Shown: piece after piece, positions 1 to 6,535 of the stretch
How the letters are laid out: every line of letters starts with the position of its first letter
Position numbering within the stretch: the stretch's first letter is position 1
From: JBBTCJ01 sp038043285
Lineage (GTDB): Bacteria; Planctomycetota; Phycisphaerae; UBA1845
DNA: 55,677 nt
Reading direction: 5' to 3'
NCBI GenBank assembly: GCA_038043285.1
Contig: JBBTCJ010000006.1
Span: 1-55,677, forward strand
Made by a program: the position numbers and the translations under genes
Notes under the pieces: generated by a model
The model's input: only the letters and a program-made list of their open reading frames with translations
Database searches by the model: none
Told to the model about the DNA's origin: nothing

Positions 1-469
1 TGTCGCACATGATCATGCAGCACTCGGCGTCGGCGAGCATGGAACCGGTTCCGACGGAATCGAAGTCGAACTGGTAGAACTCTCGGAACCGTCCGGGACC
101 GGGTTTCTCCATGCGATAGACCGGCCCGACCTGGTAACGCCGGAAGGGACGGGGAAGCTGCGGATTCATGGCCACGTAGCGCGAGAGCGGCGCGGTCAGG
201 TCGTAGCGCAGGGCCACCCACTCGTCATCCTCGTTGCGAAAGGCGAAGACGCCGCCGTCAGGCTGATCGGCTTCGGGGAGGAATTTGCCGAGCACGTCGA
301 GGTATTCCAGGGCCGGCGTTTCGAGGGGGGAGTATCCGTAGCGCTCGTAGACCTCGCGGATGCGGGCGATCATGCGATCGCGGGCAAGCACCTCCGTGGC
401 GGAGATGTCACGGAAACCCTTGAGTCGTCGCGCGGGCGTTCGTTTCGGTTTGTCGGCGCTTCCACTCAT
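1..469 (-). CDS. hisS: Histidyl-tRNA synthetase, N-terminal part (cut by left edge)
   Basis: The reverse strand from an ATG at 469 encodes about 156 residues of a class II aminoacyl-tRNA synthetase catalytic core. It begins MSGSADKPKR, then shows GFRDISATE, then RYDLTAPLSRYVA and RRYQVGPVYRMEKPGPGRFREF, and ends near DADAECCMIMCD-like sequence at the edge. The last segments are the class II motif 2 region typical of HisRS. The enzyme charges tRNA-His with histidine in the cytoplasm. The rest of the gene, including motif 3, lies outside the window. It follows cobA on the same strand after an 81-bp gap that contains a small GC hairpin (about 482-500), so it may be the tail of the upstream operon or have its own promoter. 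The family call is firm; operon membership is not. Confidence 0.9.
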   Translation of the reverse strand, partial: MSGSADKPKRTPARRLKGFRDISATEVLARDRMIARIREVYERYGYSPLETPALEYLDVLGKFLPEADQPDGGVFAFRNEDDEWVALRYDLTAPLSRYVAMNPQLPRPFRRYQVGPVYRMEKPGPGRFREFYQFDFDSVGTGSMLADAECCMIMCD

Positions 470-550
470 GAGCATTCCGTGGCGCGCGACCTTCCGCGCC
501 GGGTGGGCAGTCTAGCGATGCCCTTCGCGCTGTCTAGCCGATCGGCGCCG

Positions 551-1315
551 CTATTCGTCATTCTCCGGGCGGAGAGGAGATTGGCTCCTCGCCGAACAGT
601 CGGCATGGGCTGCAGTCTCGCCCACGACGAGGACCATCGGCGGCTGCAGACCTGCTTGGTCGGCTTGTTCCGCGATCATGCCAAGCGGTCCCGCGACCAC
701 CCTCTGGTCCGGCAAAGTCGCCCGTTCCACGCACGCCGCCGGAGTGGTTGGCAACCAGCCGTCGTCGAGCAACCGGCGGGTCAACTCGGCCAAACGGTCT
801 CGGCCCATGAGAAGCACAATCGTGTCCGCGACGGGGATCCGCATGGTGCAGTCGCCGGTCTCCGCCGCCTCGGCCGTCAGAACGGCAAACGATCGAGCGA
901 CGCCGCGCAGCGTGACCGGGATGCCGCAGGCAGCCGGGGCTGCGATGGCGCTGGACACGCCGGGGACCACGACGCAATCGATTCCGGCGTCGCGGCAGGC
1001 TCGCAGTTCCTCGAAGCCGCGACCAAACACGAACGGGTCACCGCCCTTGAGACGGACGACGGTTTGTCCGCGGGCCGCGTGTTCGATGAGCAGGCGATTG
1101 ATCGTCGGCTGCCGCGAGGTCCGGTCCCCGCGGCGTTTTCCGGCGTCGATGATCTCCGCGTCCGGACGTGCCTGTGCGAGCAGTTCACGGACCACGAGGC
1201 GGTCGTGAATCACGACGTCGGCGCTTCGCAAGAGCGCCTGGCCGCGTACCGTAATCAACCCCGGATCGCCCGGTCCGGCACCGACCAAGTACACGATGCC
1301 CGACGGTCGCATCAT
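551..1315 (-). CDS. cobA: Uroporphyrinogen-III C-methyltransferase (SUMT)
   Basis: The 254-residue product is a stand-alone SUMT, which transfers two methyl groups from SAM to uroporphyrinogen III to give precorrin-2, the branch point to siroheme and cobalamin. The SAM-binding glycine loop VGAGPGDPGLITVRG is at the N-terminus. It is followed by VIHDRLV, the substrate segment RLKGGDPFVFGRGFEE, VPGVSSAIAAPA and the C-terminal AACVERATLPDQ block. I place the start at the ATG at 1315: it overlaps the stop of the chelatase gene by 4 bp (ATGA) and has AGGAGG seven bases upstream. A longer in-frame start at 1333 lacks this support. No CysG-type dehydrogenase/chelatase domain is fused, so precorrin-2 oxidation must be done elsewhere. 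Its place behind sulfite reductase suggests that siroheme is the main product. Confidence 0.93.
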   Translation of the reverse strand: MMRPSGIVYLVGAGPGDPGLITVRGQALLRSADVVIHDRLVVRELLAQARPDAEIIDAGKRRGDRTSRQPTINRLLIEHAARGQTVVRLKGGDPFVFGRGFEELRACRDAGIDCVVVPGVSSAIAAPAACGIPVTLRGVARSFAVLTAEAAETGDCTMRIPVADTIVLLMGRDRLAELTRRLLDDGWLPTTPAACVERATLPDQRVVAGPLGMIAEQADQAGLQPPMVLVVGETAAHADCSARSQSPLRPENDE

Positions 1316-2154
1316 GCCCAATCCTCCTGGCAACCCTCTCGCATCGTGAGGCGATCGTCGAGGGGCGTAGCTTCGGGAGCGATGGCGGCATGGCGCCGTC
1401 GCATGGCGGATCGGGCGAGGTCGATCACGACGTTGGCCACATCAGGATCGATCCCCAGCGGGCGATCGACGATGATCCGCCGCGAGCTGGATTCGACGCT
1501 CCGTGGCAGCGCGGAGGACGCATTTCGCGCAATTCCCAACCGGCGTGGGACGTCCCCTATCCCGTGCGCCCCGGCGCCCAGCAGAAAGGGTAAGACCACC
1601 ACGAAGGGTTGGGTTGTTCGCCGCACGGCGGTCTCCAGCGGCGGATGGTCATCGAGATAGGCCGTGACGGCTTGGGCGCATCGCCTTTGATCGACCAGCT
1701 TCTGGGCCAAATGTTCCGTGCTGCCGCGACTTCGCGCGTGGCGCGACGTACCGTGCCCGACGACGATCACCGACGTCTGCGATGCCACGGCGTCCATGCG
1801 ACGAATCATCCTGCTCAGACGCTTCGCGGCAACCCGCACCATTCCCGGGTGCGTCCCGACGGGCTTGGTGAGGGCGATCTCAGCCTCCGCGTAGCGAGCG
1901 TTCTTACGCAGCTCACGCGGGAGCACGACGCCGGAATAGTATCCGGCGGCGGCCATCAGCGGTACGACAATGATCGTCGCGCCATGCAGGTTGCCGAGTA
2001 CTTCGGCAAACCGTGGCTCGCCGTGATGGAACGCGGCAACAGCTTCGTCGAAACCGAGTCGCCGGCCGGCGTCCGATGCCAGCGACCGCACCGCTTCGTT
2101 GACGGATGGTTGCTGCGCGGAACCGTGGGCAGCCAGAACCAGTGCGGTACGCAT
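1312..2154 (-). CDS. cbiX: CbiX/SirB-type sirohydrochlorin chelatase
   Basis: The 280-residue protein has two CbiX repeats. The first half carries the AAHGS motif and a VPLMAAAGYYSG segment. The second half carries VVGHGTS and PFLLGAGAHGIGDVP, the usual active-site and metal-site region of the family. CbiX-like enzymes insert Co2+ or Fe2+ into sirohydrochlorin. Next to SUMT and sulfite reductase the likely metal here is iron, making siroheme (inference). Start choice: the ATG at 2154 forms a TGATG junction with the preceding 73-aa ORF and has AGGCGG at a good distance; a GTG one codon earlier is also possible. The 3' end overlaps cobA by 4 bp, so the two are probably translationally coupled. 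A C-terminal tail of about 40 residues after the last motif is poorly conserved-looking. Confidence 0.85.
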   Translation of the reverse strand: MRTALVLAAHGSAQQPSVNEAVRSLASDAGRRLGFDEAVAAFHHGEPRFAEVLGNLHGATIIVVPLMAAAGYYSGVVLPRELRKNARYAEAEIALTKPVGTHPGMVRVAAKRLSRMIRRMDAVASQTSVIVVGHGTSRHARSRGSTEHLAQKLVDQRRCAQAVTAYLDDHPPLETAVRRTTQPFVVVLPFLLGAGAHGIGDVPRRLGIARNASSALPRSVESSSRRIIVDRPLGIDPDVANVVIDLARSAMRRRHAAIAPEATPLDDRLTMREGCQEDWA

Positions 2155-2375
2155 CACGCGACCGCCTGGCGTTTGAGCCGAACACTGTTGGGATGCTTGA
2201 CCTGGCGCATGGCGGGAACGGGAGAAGCGTAAGCGTTCCTGGTGAGTCGTCGCGCGTTCCTCGTTGCGGGATCCAAGATCGCGCAGGCTGAAGTCCCCCT
2301 CTTGGGAAGGGAGAAACTATTACGTTGGAAGCAGTGAACCATTCCCGCGGCCATCGACAACACGGTCCCTATCAT
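2154..2375 (-). CDS. Possible 73-aa ORF coupled between sulfite reductase and chelatase
   Basis: I do not recognise this protein. Its ATG at 2375 overlaps the sulfite reductase stop by 4 bp (ATGA), and its stop forms TGATG with the chelatase start. The reading frame therefore fills the otherwise empty 215-bp gap exactly. The product is basic, with many Arg, Lys and Ser residues, three Cys (one at residue 16, one at 31) and no membrane segment or known motif. The double overlap argues for translation, at least as a coupling device that carries ribosomes to cbiX. The sequence itself looks unlike a conserved domain, and there is no clear Shine-Dalgarno. It is too short to be the missing precorrin-2 dehydrogenase. 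Confidence 0.35.
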   Translation of the reverse strand: MIGTVLSMAAGMVHCFQRNSFSLPKRGTSACAILDPATRNARRLTRNAYASPVPAMRQVKHPNSVRLKRQAVA

Positions 2376-4204
2376 CGTCCAAGCGTGACCTGCACCAGTT
2401 CCAGGGTCGGGGTTTCGTCGCCGGTGATGGCTTGGCGACGCTGCGTTCGACCGAGTAGCCGTTGATAGAACTCGCTGAAGCTCTCGTCATTCCGGCGACC
2501 GCTTGCCCAACTTTCCAAGAGCGGGCGGAGCGTGGGAACCAGGTCCGCGGTCGCAACGTCGTCCGCGAGGAGATCGACGACACGGTCACCGCCCAGTCCG
2601 CCGCCGACGTAGACCTGGTACACCCCGGGTCGTCGACCGACGAAGGCGATATCCGCGGTATAGGGCCGGGCGCAGCCGTTGGGACACCCGGTCATCCGAA
2701 GCGATATCGGAATGTCCCGCAGGCCCAGGGCGGTAAGCGCGGCCTCGAAGGCGCCGACCACCGAGGGCATAAGTCGTTCAGATTCCGCCATCGCAAGCCC
2801 ACAGGTGGGCAGCGCCGGACAGGCAATCGAATGGCGTCGAGCGGCCGACAAGCGCTCCACTGCCGCAACCCCGTGATCGTCGAGGATGCTTCCCACATCC
2901 GCAACCGCTGCGTCCGTCAGATCGGTCAGAAGCACGTTCTGATGCGGCGTCAAAGCGATTCCTGCCCTGTGTCGCCCCACGATCTCCCGCAGCGCCGATT
3001 TCATTCGCACCGGCCCGTCATCTTTGATTCGCCCGTTGGCCACGAACACGCCGTGAAACCTGCGGCCGTCGCCCTGGGCGTGCGTCCCAAGGTGATCGTG
3101 CGAAACGGGACGCGGGATCGGGCGCCAGTCCTCCAGCTTGAACGAGGCTCGGCGTCGAAACTCATCCCGAAAGCGATCGATGCCCCATTGGTGGATGACG
3201 TATTTCAGCCGCGCGTGGCGGCGGTCCGCACGGTTTCCGTGGTCGCGGAACACCGTGGCGATCGTGCGTACGGCCTCCACGGCGTCGCCGGGTCGAACGA
3301 ATCCGAGCGGTTCGGCCAAACGGGCGATGGTGTCCTCCTTGCCGTGCGTCATTCCCATGCCGCCGCCGACGACCACGTTGTAACCGACGACCGAACCGCC
3401 CTCGACCATGGCGATCAGTCCGGCGTCGTAGGAGTAGATGTCGACGCAGTTGTCGTCCACCAGCGATACGCCACACTTGAACTTGCGCGGCAGGTACGTG
3501 CTCCCATAGAATGGCTCCTCCTCCTGGGTCGAGGCGACCTTTTCGCCGTCGAGCCAAATCTCGTGATAGGCGTTGCTCCGCGGGCGTAATTGAACGGCCA
3601 ATTCGCGCGTGACGCGCCGCAGAACGGCATGAGCTTCGTCGCCCAGCGGTGCGGGACAGCCCATCACGTTTCTGGACACGTCGCCGCAGGCGGACAGCGT
3701 GGTCAGCAGCGTCTGGTTGATTGCCGCGATCGTCGCCTTGAGATTCTTCTTCAGCACGCCGTGGAGCTGGAACCCCTGCCGCGTGGTGACGCGAAGCGTT
3801 CCGTTGGCGTATTGATCGGCGAGTGCATCGAGGGCGAGGTATTGGTCGGCGGTCACGATTCCACCGGGAATCGCGCAGCGGATCATGAAGGTGAAGGCTT
3901 CTTCCTCGCCCCGCTTGCGGCGCTCGTGACGAAGGTCGCGGTCGTCCTGCTGGTAGCTGCCGTGGAACTTGAGGAGTCCCTCGTCCTCCTTGGTGAAATG
4001 CGTTGCGTTGGATGCCAACGTCTCGGCGATGGTCCCGCGGAGATTCCGGCTGTTCCGCTTGGCGGCCTCGACCTTGGACTCGCTTTTTTCCGGTGTCCCG
4101 GTATCGTCAACCACGTTGAGTTCCCCCGTCGCAGGAGCCAGAAATCCCCAAACGCCGGGGTCCGGCTCCGATTTGATCATCGATGCCGATTGTTCAATCG
4201 GCAT
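2372..4204 (-). CDS. cysI: Assimilatory sulfite reductase hemoprotein (CysI-like)
   Basis: The product of about 610 residues is a siroheme/4Fe-4S sulfite reductase that reduces sulfite to sulfide with six electrons. The paired repeats of the nitrite/sulfite reductase family are visible: RVTTRQGFQLHGVLKKNL in the first half and IALTPHQNVLLTDL in the second. The cluster/siroheme cysteines are in CPALPTC (C462, C468) and CPNGC (C507, C511). No flavoprotein partner is nearby, so ferredoxin or an unlinked CysJ must supply electrons. Start is uncertain: TTG at 4225, ATG at 4204 or ATG at 4180 are possible and none has a strong Shine-Dalgarno. A 22-bp palindrome at 4184-4205 overlaps this zone. It lies immediately after cysH and before the 73-aa ORF and the siroheme genes. 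Confidence 0.9.
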   Translation of the reverse strand: MPIEQSASMIKSEPDPGVWGFLAPATGELNVVDDTGTPEKSESKVEAAKRNSRNLRGTIAETLASNATHFTKEDEGLLKFHGSYQQDDRDLRHERRKRGEEEAFTFMIRCAIPGGIVTADQYLALDALADQYANGTLRVTTRQGFQLHGVLKKNLKATIAAINQTLLTTLSACGDVSRNVMGCPAPLGDEAHAVLRRVTRELAVQLRPRSNAYHEIWLDGEKVASTQEEEPFYGSTYLPRKFKCGVSLVDDNCVDIYSYDAGLIAMVEGGSVVGYNVVVGGGMGMTHGKEDTIARLAEPLGFVRPGDAVEAVRTIATVFRDHGNRADRRHARLKYVIHQWGIDRFRDEFRRRASFKLEDWRPIPRPVSHDHLGTHAQGDGRRFHGVFVANGRIKDDGPVRMKSALREIVGRHRAGIALTPHQNVLLTDLTDAAVADVGSILDDHGVAAVERLSAARRHSIACPALPTCGLAMAESERLMPSVVGAFEAALTALGLRDIPISLRMTGCPNGCARPYTADIAFVGRRPGVYQVYVGGGLGGDRVVDLLADDVATADLVPTLRPLLESWASGRRNDESFSEFYQRLLGRTQRRQAITGDETPTLELVQVTLGR

Positions 4205-4205
4205 T
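4184..4205. repeat. Palindrome at the cysH-cysI junction
   Basis: Arms TGCCGATTG and CAATCGGCA face each other across a very short centre, giving a near-perfect hairpin. It overlaps the candidate start codons of the sulfite reductase gene, so in RNA it could affect initiation there, or it may be one of the short spacer repeats seen elsewhere in the window. Confidence 0.5.
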
Positions 4206-4228
4206 CGGCAGTCGCCAATCGTCAATCC

Positions 4229-4987
4229 CTAGATTCCCGCGCCGCCGTGCAATCCGCACTCGGTCTTTTCCGATCCCGCCCAGCGTCCGGCCCGGGAGTA
4301 TTCGCCGACCTTCGATCCCTCGACCGGATTCGTACAGTGCGTGCATCCGACCGTGGGGTAGCCTCGCTCGTGCAGCTTGTTGTAGGGCACGTGGTGCTTC
4401 TGGATGTACTCCCAAATCGGCCCACGTTCCCAGGTCGCCAACGGGCTGATCTTGAGCACCTGGTACTTCCAGTCCCAGTCGATGACACGAAGGCTCATCC
4501 GGGTGCCGGACTGCGATTTTCGCAACCCGGCGATCCACACGTCGGCCTCGGCCATCACAGGGTACATCGGATCGACCTTGCGAATCTGGCAGCAGAGGGT
4601 CGGGTTGTGCTTCCACAACTCCGGACCGTATTTCTTCTCCTGCTCCTCCGGCGTCAGCGTCGGTCCACGGTTGACGAACTCCAGGTGCGGATAGCGCCGC
4701 ACCATTTCGTCGCGCAGGGCGTACGTTTCCGGGAAAAAGAACATGGTGTCCAGGTAGACCACGGTCAGCGGCTTGGTGTGCCGCGCGTACATGTCGATCA
4801 GTGCACAGCCCTCCATGCCGAAGGACGTCGTCATGATCATCCGCTTCGTGGCGAATCGCGCGAAGGTCCACGCAATCAGTTCCTCGGTGGGCGTGTTTTC
4901 GTCTACCGGTAAACGCAGGTTGATCGGTTCGAGGTTGGCCTCGTGCTCCGCGCGGATGCCCATGTCCCGATAGATTTCCAGTTCCAC
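4229..4987 (-). CDS. cysH: APS/PAPS reductase, iron-sulfur type
   Basis: The 252-residue enzyme reduces adenylylated sulfate to sulfite using thioredoxin or a similar thiol donor. It has the PP-loop-like TTSFGMEG segment near residue 53, the two cysteine pairs that bind a 4Fe-4S cluster (C132-C133 in TLCCQIRKV and C215/C218 in GCTHC), and the catalytic C244 in the ECGLHGG tail. Presence of the cluster cysteines favours APS over PAPS as substrate; this follows from family knowledge and is not proven here. The start is GTG at 4987 with AGAGGAG ten bases upstream. It is the first enzyme gene of the operon, 54 bp after the leader terminator at 5041-5078, and its stop lies a few bases before the sulfite reductase start. 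Confidence 0.93.
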   Translation of the reverse strand: MELEIYRDMGIRAEHEANLEPINLRLPVDENTPTEELIAWTFARFATKRMIMTTSFGMEGCALIDMYARHTKPLTVVYLDTMFFFPETYALRDEMVRRYPHLEFVNRGPTLTPEEQEKKYGPELWKHNPTLCCQIRKVDPMYPVMAEADVWIAGLRKSQSGTRMSLRVIDWDWKYQVLKISPLATWERGPIWEYIQKHHVPYNKLHERGYPTVGCTHCTNPVEGSKVGEYSRAGRWAGSEKTECGLHGGAGI

Positions 4988-5040
4988 GACTGCCCAGCTC
5001 CTCTCTCACCGATAAACGCCCGATACCTTTTCCGCCCCCG

Positions 5041-5078
5041 GAAACAAAGCGGCCCGCGGGAACGTTCCCACGGGCCGC
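5041..5078 (-). terminator. Attenuator terminator hairpin upstream of cysH
   Basis: Read on the minus strand, arms GCGGCCCG-U-GGG and CCC-G-CGGGCCGC form a 12-bp stem (one G-U pair) around the loop AACGUU, followed by UUUGUUUC. This is a strong intrinsic terminator placed between the Cys leader ORF (stop at 5120) and the cysH start. Since it sits ahead of the first enzyme gene with no completed gene before it, it is best read as an attenuator. Confidence 0.8.
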
Positions 5079-5119
5079 GATCGTTTGTCTTGATCCTTGC
5101 GCTGGTCGGCGCTCTCCCG

Positions 5120-5242
5120 TTAGGACGTTCCCCTCGGCGTCGCCGAGGTACAACAACAGGAGCACGCGCAACAATGCACACGGGCGACGGTAACGAACCG
5201 ACGCATGGCACGGTTCAAGAGGTATGCCCCCGTGTGACTCAT
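5120..5242 (-). CDS. Cys-rich leader peptide of the sulfur operon (40 aa)
   Basis: A 40-codon ORF starts at ATG 5242 and ends with TAA at 5120. Codons 23-31 read H-C-C-A-C-S-C-C-C, so six of eight consecutive codons after His are cysteine. This is the signature of a leader peptide whose translation speed reports charged tRNA-Cys. The likely -10 box TAGAAT (5249-5254) lies six bases before the ATG and no Shine-Dalgarno is present, so the transcript probably begins at the start codon itself. Downstream come a small hairpin at the end of the ORF and then an intrinsic terminator, before cysH. The peptide itself is not expected to have a function. The ORF, codons and hairpins are read directly; attenuation by cysteine starvation is inferred by analogy with known amino-acid leader peptides. 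Confidence 0.75.
   Translation of the reverse strand: MSHTGAYLLNRAMRRFVTVARVHCCACSCCCTSATPRGTS
5125..5148 (-). promoter_or_regulatory. Leader hairpin and candidate anti-terminator strand
   Basis: Directly after the Cys codons the RNA has arms CCTCGGCG and CGCCGAGG (5148-5132), a compact hairpin covered by a ribosome stalled on the Cys run. The adjoining GGGGAACGT (5133-5125) repeats the inner 5' arm of the downstream terminator. It can pair over 8 bases with ACGTTCCC inside it (5065-5058). This would compete with, or form a pseudoknot against, the terminator stem. The pairing is seen in sequence; the regulatory role is inference. Confidence 0.55.
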
Positions 5243-5248
5243 AGGCTC

Positions 5249-5278
5249 ATTCTATGCGATTTCGCTCCTCCGGGTCAA
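5249..5278 (-). promoter_or_regulatory. Sigma70-type promoter of the cys leader/operon
   Basis: On the minus strand TTGACC (5278-5273) and TAGAAT (5254-5249) are separated by 18 bases. The predicted transcription start falls at or within a base or two of the leader ATG at 5242. This is one of the best promoter matches in the window. Confidence 0.7.
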
Positions 5279-5334
5279 GGGGAATGGTGCGCTGGCGCAT
5301 GGCTGGTTCCAAAGCCTTAGCGGTCGATCGAAGT

Positions 5335-5372
5335 GCATAGAAAACCGCTCCAGAGGTCACTCCGGAGCGGTT
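5335..5372 (-). terminator. Intrinsic terminator after the VPLPG-tail gene
   Basis: On the minus strand arms AACCGCTCC (5372-5364) and GGAGCGGTT (5351-5343) form a 9-bp stem with a 12-base loop followed by TTCTATG, T-rich at first. It lies 31 bp after the stop of the gene at 5403-6164 and upstream of the cys promoter, so it insulates the sulfur operon. Confidence 0.65.
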
Positions 5373-5402
5373 GTAGAGCCTGTTCAGCATCGACGAAAGG
5401 AA

Positions 5403-6164
5403 CTACGCCCGCCGGCGGTTGACGAAACCCGCGATCCCCAGTCCCAAAGCCGCGAGGACGGCGGCGCCGGGAAGCGGAACCGGTGGCGGCGTGCCCGGAA
5501 CGGCAAGGTCGGAAAGACCGTTCGTGCCGATGCCCTGATAACGGATGCCGAAGCTGTAAAAGCCCGCGTCGGTCGATAGCTCGGTCATAAACGCGTTCTC
5601 AATGAGCGAATCATTGTTCAAGCCAGTCCCGGCGATGTTCAGCGTGAACGTCGTTATGTCGTTGCTGTCGCTGGTATTGGTGATACGCGGGCCGCTACCG
5701 ACGCCGTCGGTAATAAACGAGTTGGAACTGCTGCTGTTCATCACGCCGAAGTCAAAGTCGCCCGCGGCATTCGGAGTCTTGATACCGTCGCTGGCCCACT
5801 TGGAGTACCAGCCGCTTTCGTTGCTCAGCGAGTTCTCCGGGATGGCAGACGAGTTCGGTGAGCCGATGCCCACGACGCTTCCGCCGTCGGTCACGCCGGC
5901 GATCGACGTGAACGACGTTCCGCCGATGGTTGGAACGTTGAAGGCGTAACCGCTGATGCGCCCGTCGACGGTAGTGGTGTTCTCGATGGCGATGGTGATT
6001 GCTGCGGTTGTGGCCGACGTGCTCGTGTAGGTAAACGAGACGTGGCCCGTCACGCCTGTGCCCGCAAGTCCGAGCACATCAAACTGAACGGTTGCATTCG
6101 CAGCCGATCCGGCCAACAGCGTCACGAGTGATGCCGCAACGGCAGGAAGTCTCTTACGCAACAT
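5403..6164 (-). CDS. Secreted protein with VPLPG (PEP-CTERM-like) sorting tail
   Basis: The 253-residue product starts with a clear signal peptide (MLRKRLPAVAASLVTLLAG, cleavage near ANA). A Ser/Thr/Asn/Gly-rich body of beta character follows. It ends with a tripartite tail: VPLPGAAVL, a hydrophobic stretch and the basic end NRRRA. That tail matches the PEP-CTERM/VPxxP class of exosortase substrates found in planctomycetes and other Gram-negative bacteria. The sorting enzyme would cut near the motif and release or anchor the protein at the surface. No exosortase is in the window. The function of the body is not recognised. A GGGGGGA Shine-Dalgarno sits just before the ATG, a consensus promoter lies at 6252-6280, and a terminator follows, so this is a monocistronic unit. 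Confidence 0.8.
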   Translation of the reverse strand: MLRKRLPAVAASLVTLLAGSAANATVQFDVLGLAGTGVTGHVSFTYTSTSATTAAITIAIENTTTVDGRISGYAFNVPTIGGTSFTSIAGVTDGGSVVGIGSPNSSAIPENSLSNESGWYSKWASDGIKTPNAAGDFDFGVMNSSSSNSFITDGVGSGPRITNTSDSNDITTFTLNIAGTGLNNDSLIENAFMTELSTDAGFYSFGIRYQGIGTNGLSDLAVPGTPPPVPLPGAAVLAALGLGIAGFVNRRRA

Positions 6165-6251
6165 GTTTTTTCCCCCCAGCTCCCGCTACCCCAAAACGCG
6201 CCGCGTGCTTGGCCCGATGCAGCCGCGAGGCATCATGCTTCCCAGACGACG

Positions 6252-6280
6252 ATTGTAGTTGAAGCAGCAAACGGCGTCAA
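6252..6280 (-). promoter_or_regulatory. Promoter of the VPLPG-tail gene
   Basis: Minus strand TTGACG (6280-6275) and TACAAT (6257-6252) are 17 bases apart, an almost perfect sigma70 match. It is 88 bp upstream of the start codon at 6164 and fires away from the NusG-like gene. Confidence 0.7.
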
Positions 6281-6425
6281 CGTTGAATCGTCTGATTTGG
6301 TATTTAGCGAGGCTATCGGACCGCGAGCTACAATCACGAATCACGGCGGCACGGGCGGGCATCCAGAAAACCAGGGGCCAATAAAAGTCGTAGTTCAACG
6401 GTCGATTGAAGCGCGAGCCTGTGCA

Positions 6426-6454
6426 TTGTTGAGCCTGCCAGCCGCGAGTACGAT
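6426..6454 (+). promoter_or_regulatory. Candidate promoter of the NusG-like gene
   Basis: TTGTTG (6426-6431) and TACGAT (6449-6454) are separated by 17 bases, with the gene start at 6536. The match is moderate. The remainder of the 371-bp divergent gap (6165-6535) holds no gene I can support. Confidence 0.35.
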
Positions 6455-6535
6455 CCGATAAGCGGGTACTTCGGTCTTGTCCGCTTGCGACCGGGGCGTG
6501 AAAACAGCGAGAACGGGGAAGCGGGGAAGGCACGC

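Noticed and set aside
479..1660. Plus-strand ORF of 393 codons opposite cobA and cbiX
   Set aside because: Arg/Ser/Gly-rich shadow of the two tetrapyrrole genes, with no Shine-Dalgarno and no domain.
4988..5300. SAM riboswitch upstream of cysH
   Set aside because: The leader lacks the SAM-I conserved core and is better explained by a Cys-rich leader ORF with a terminator.
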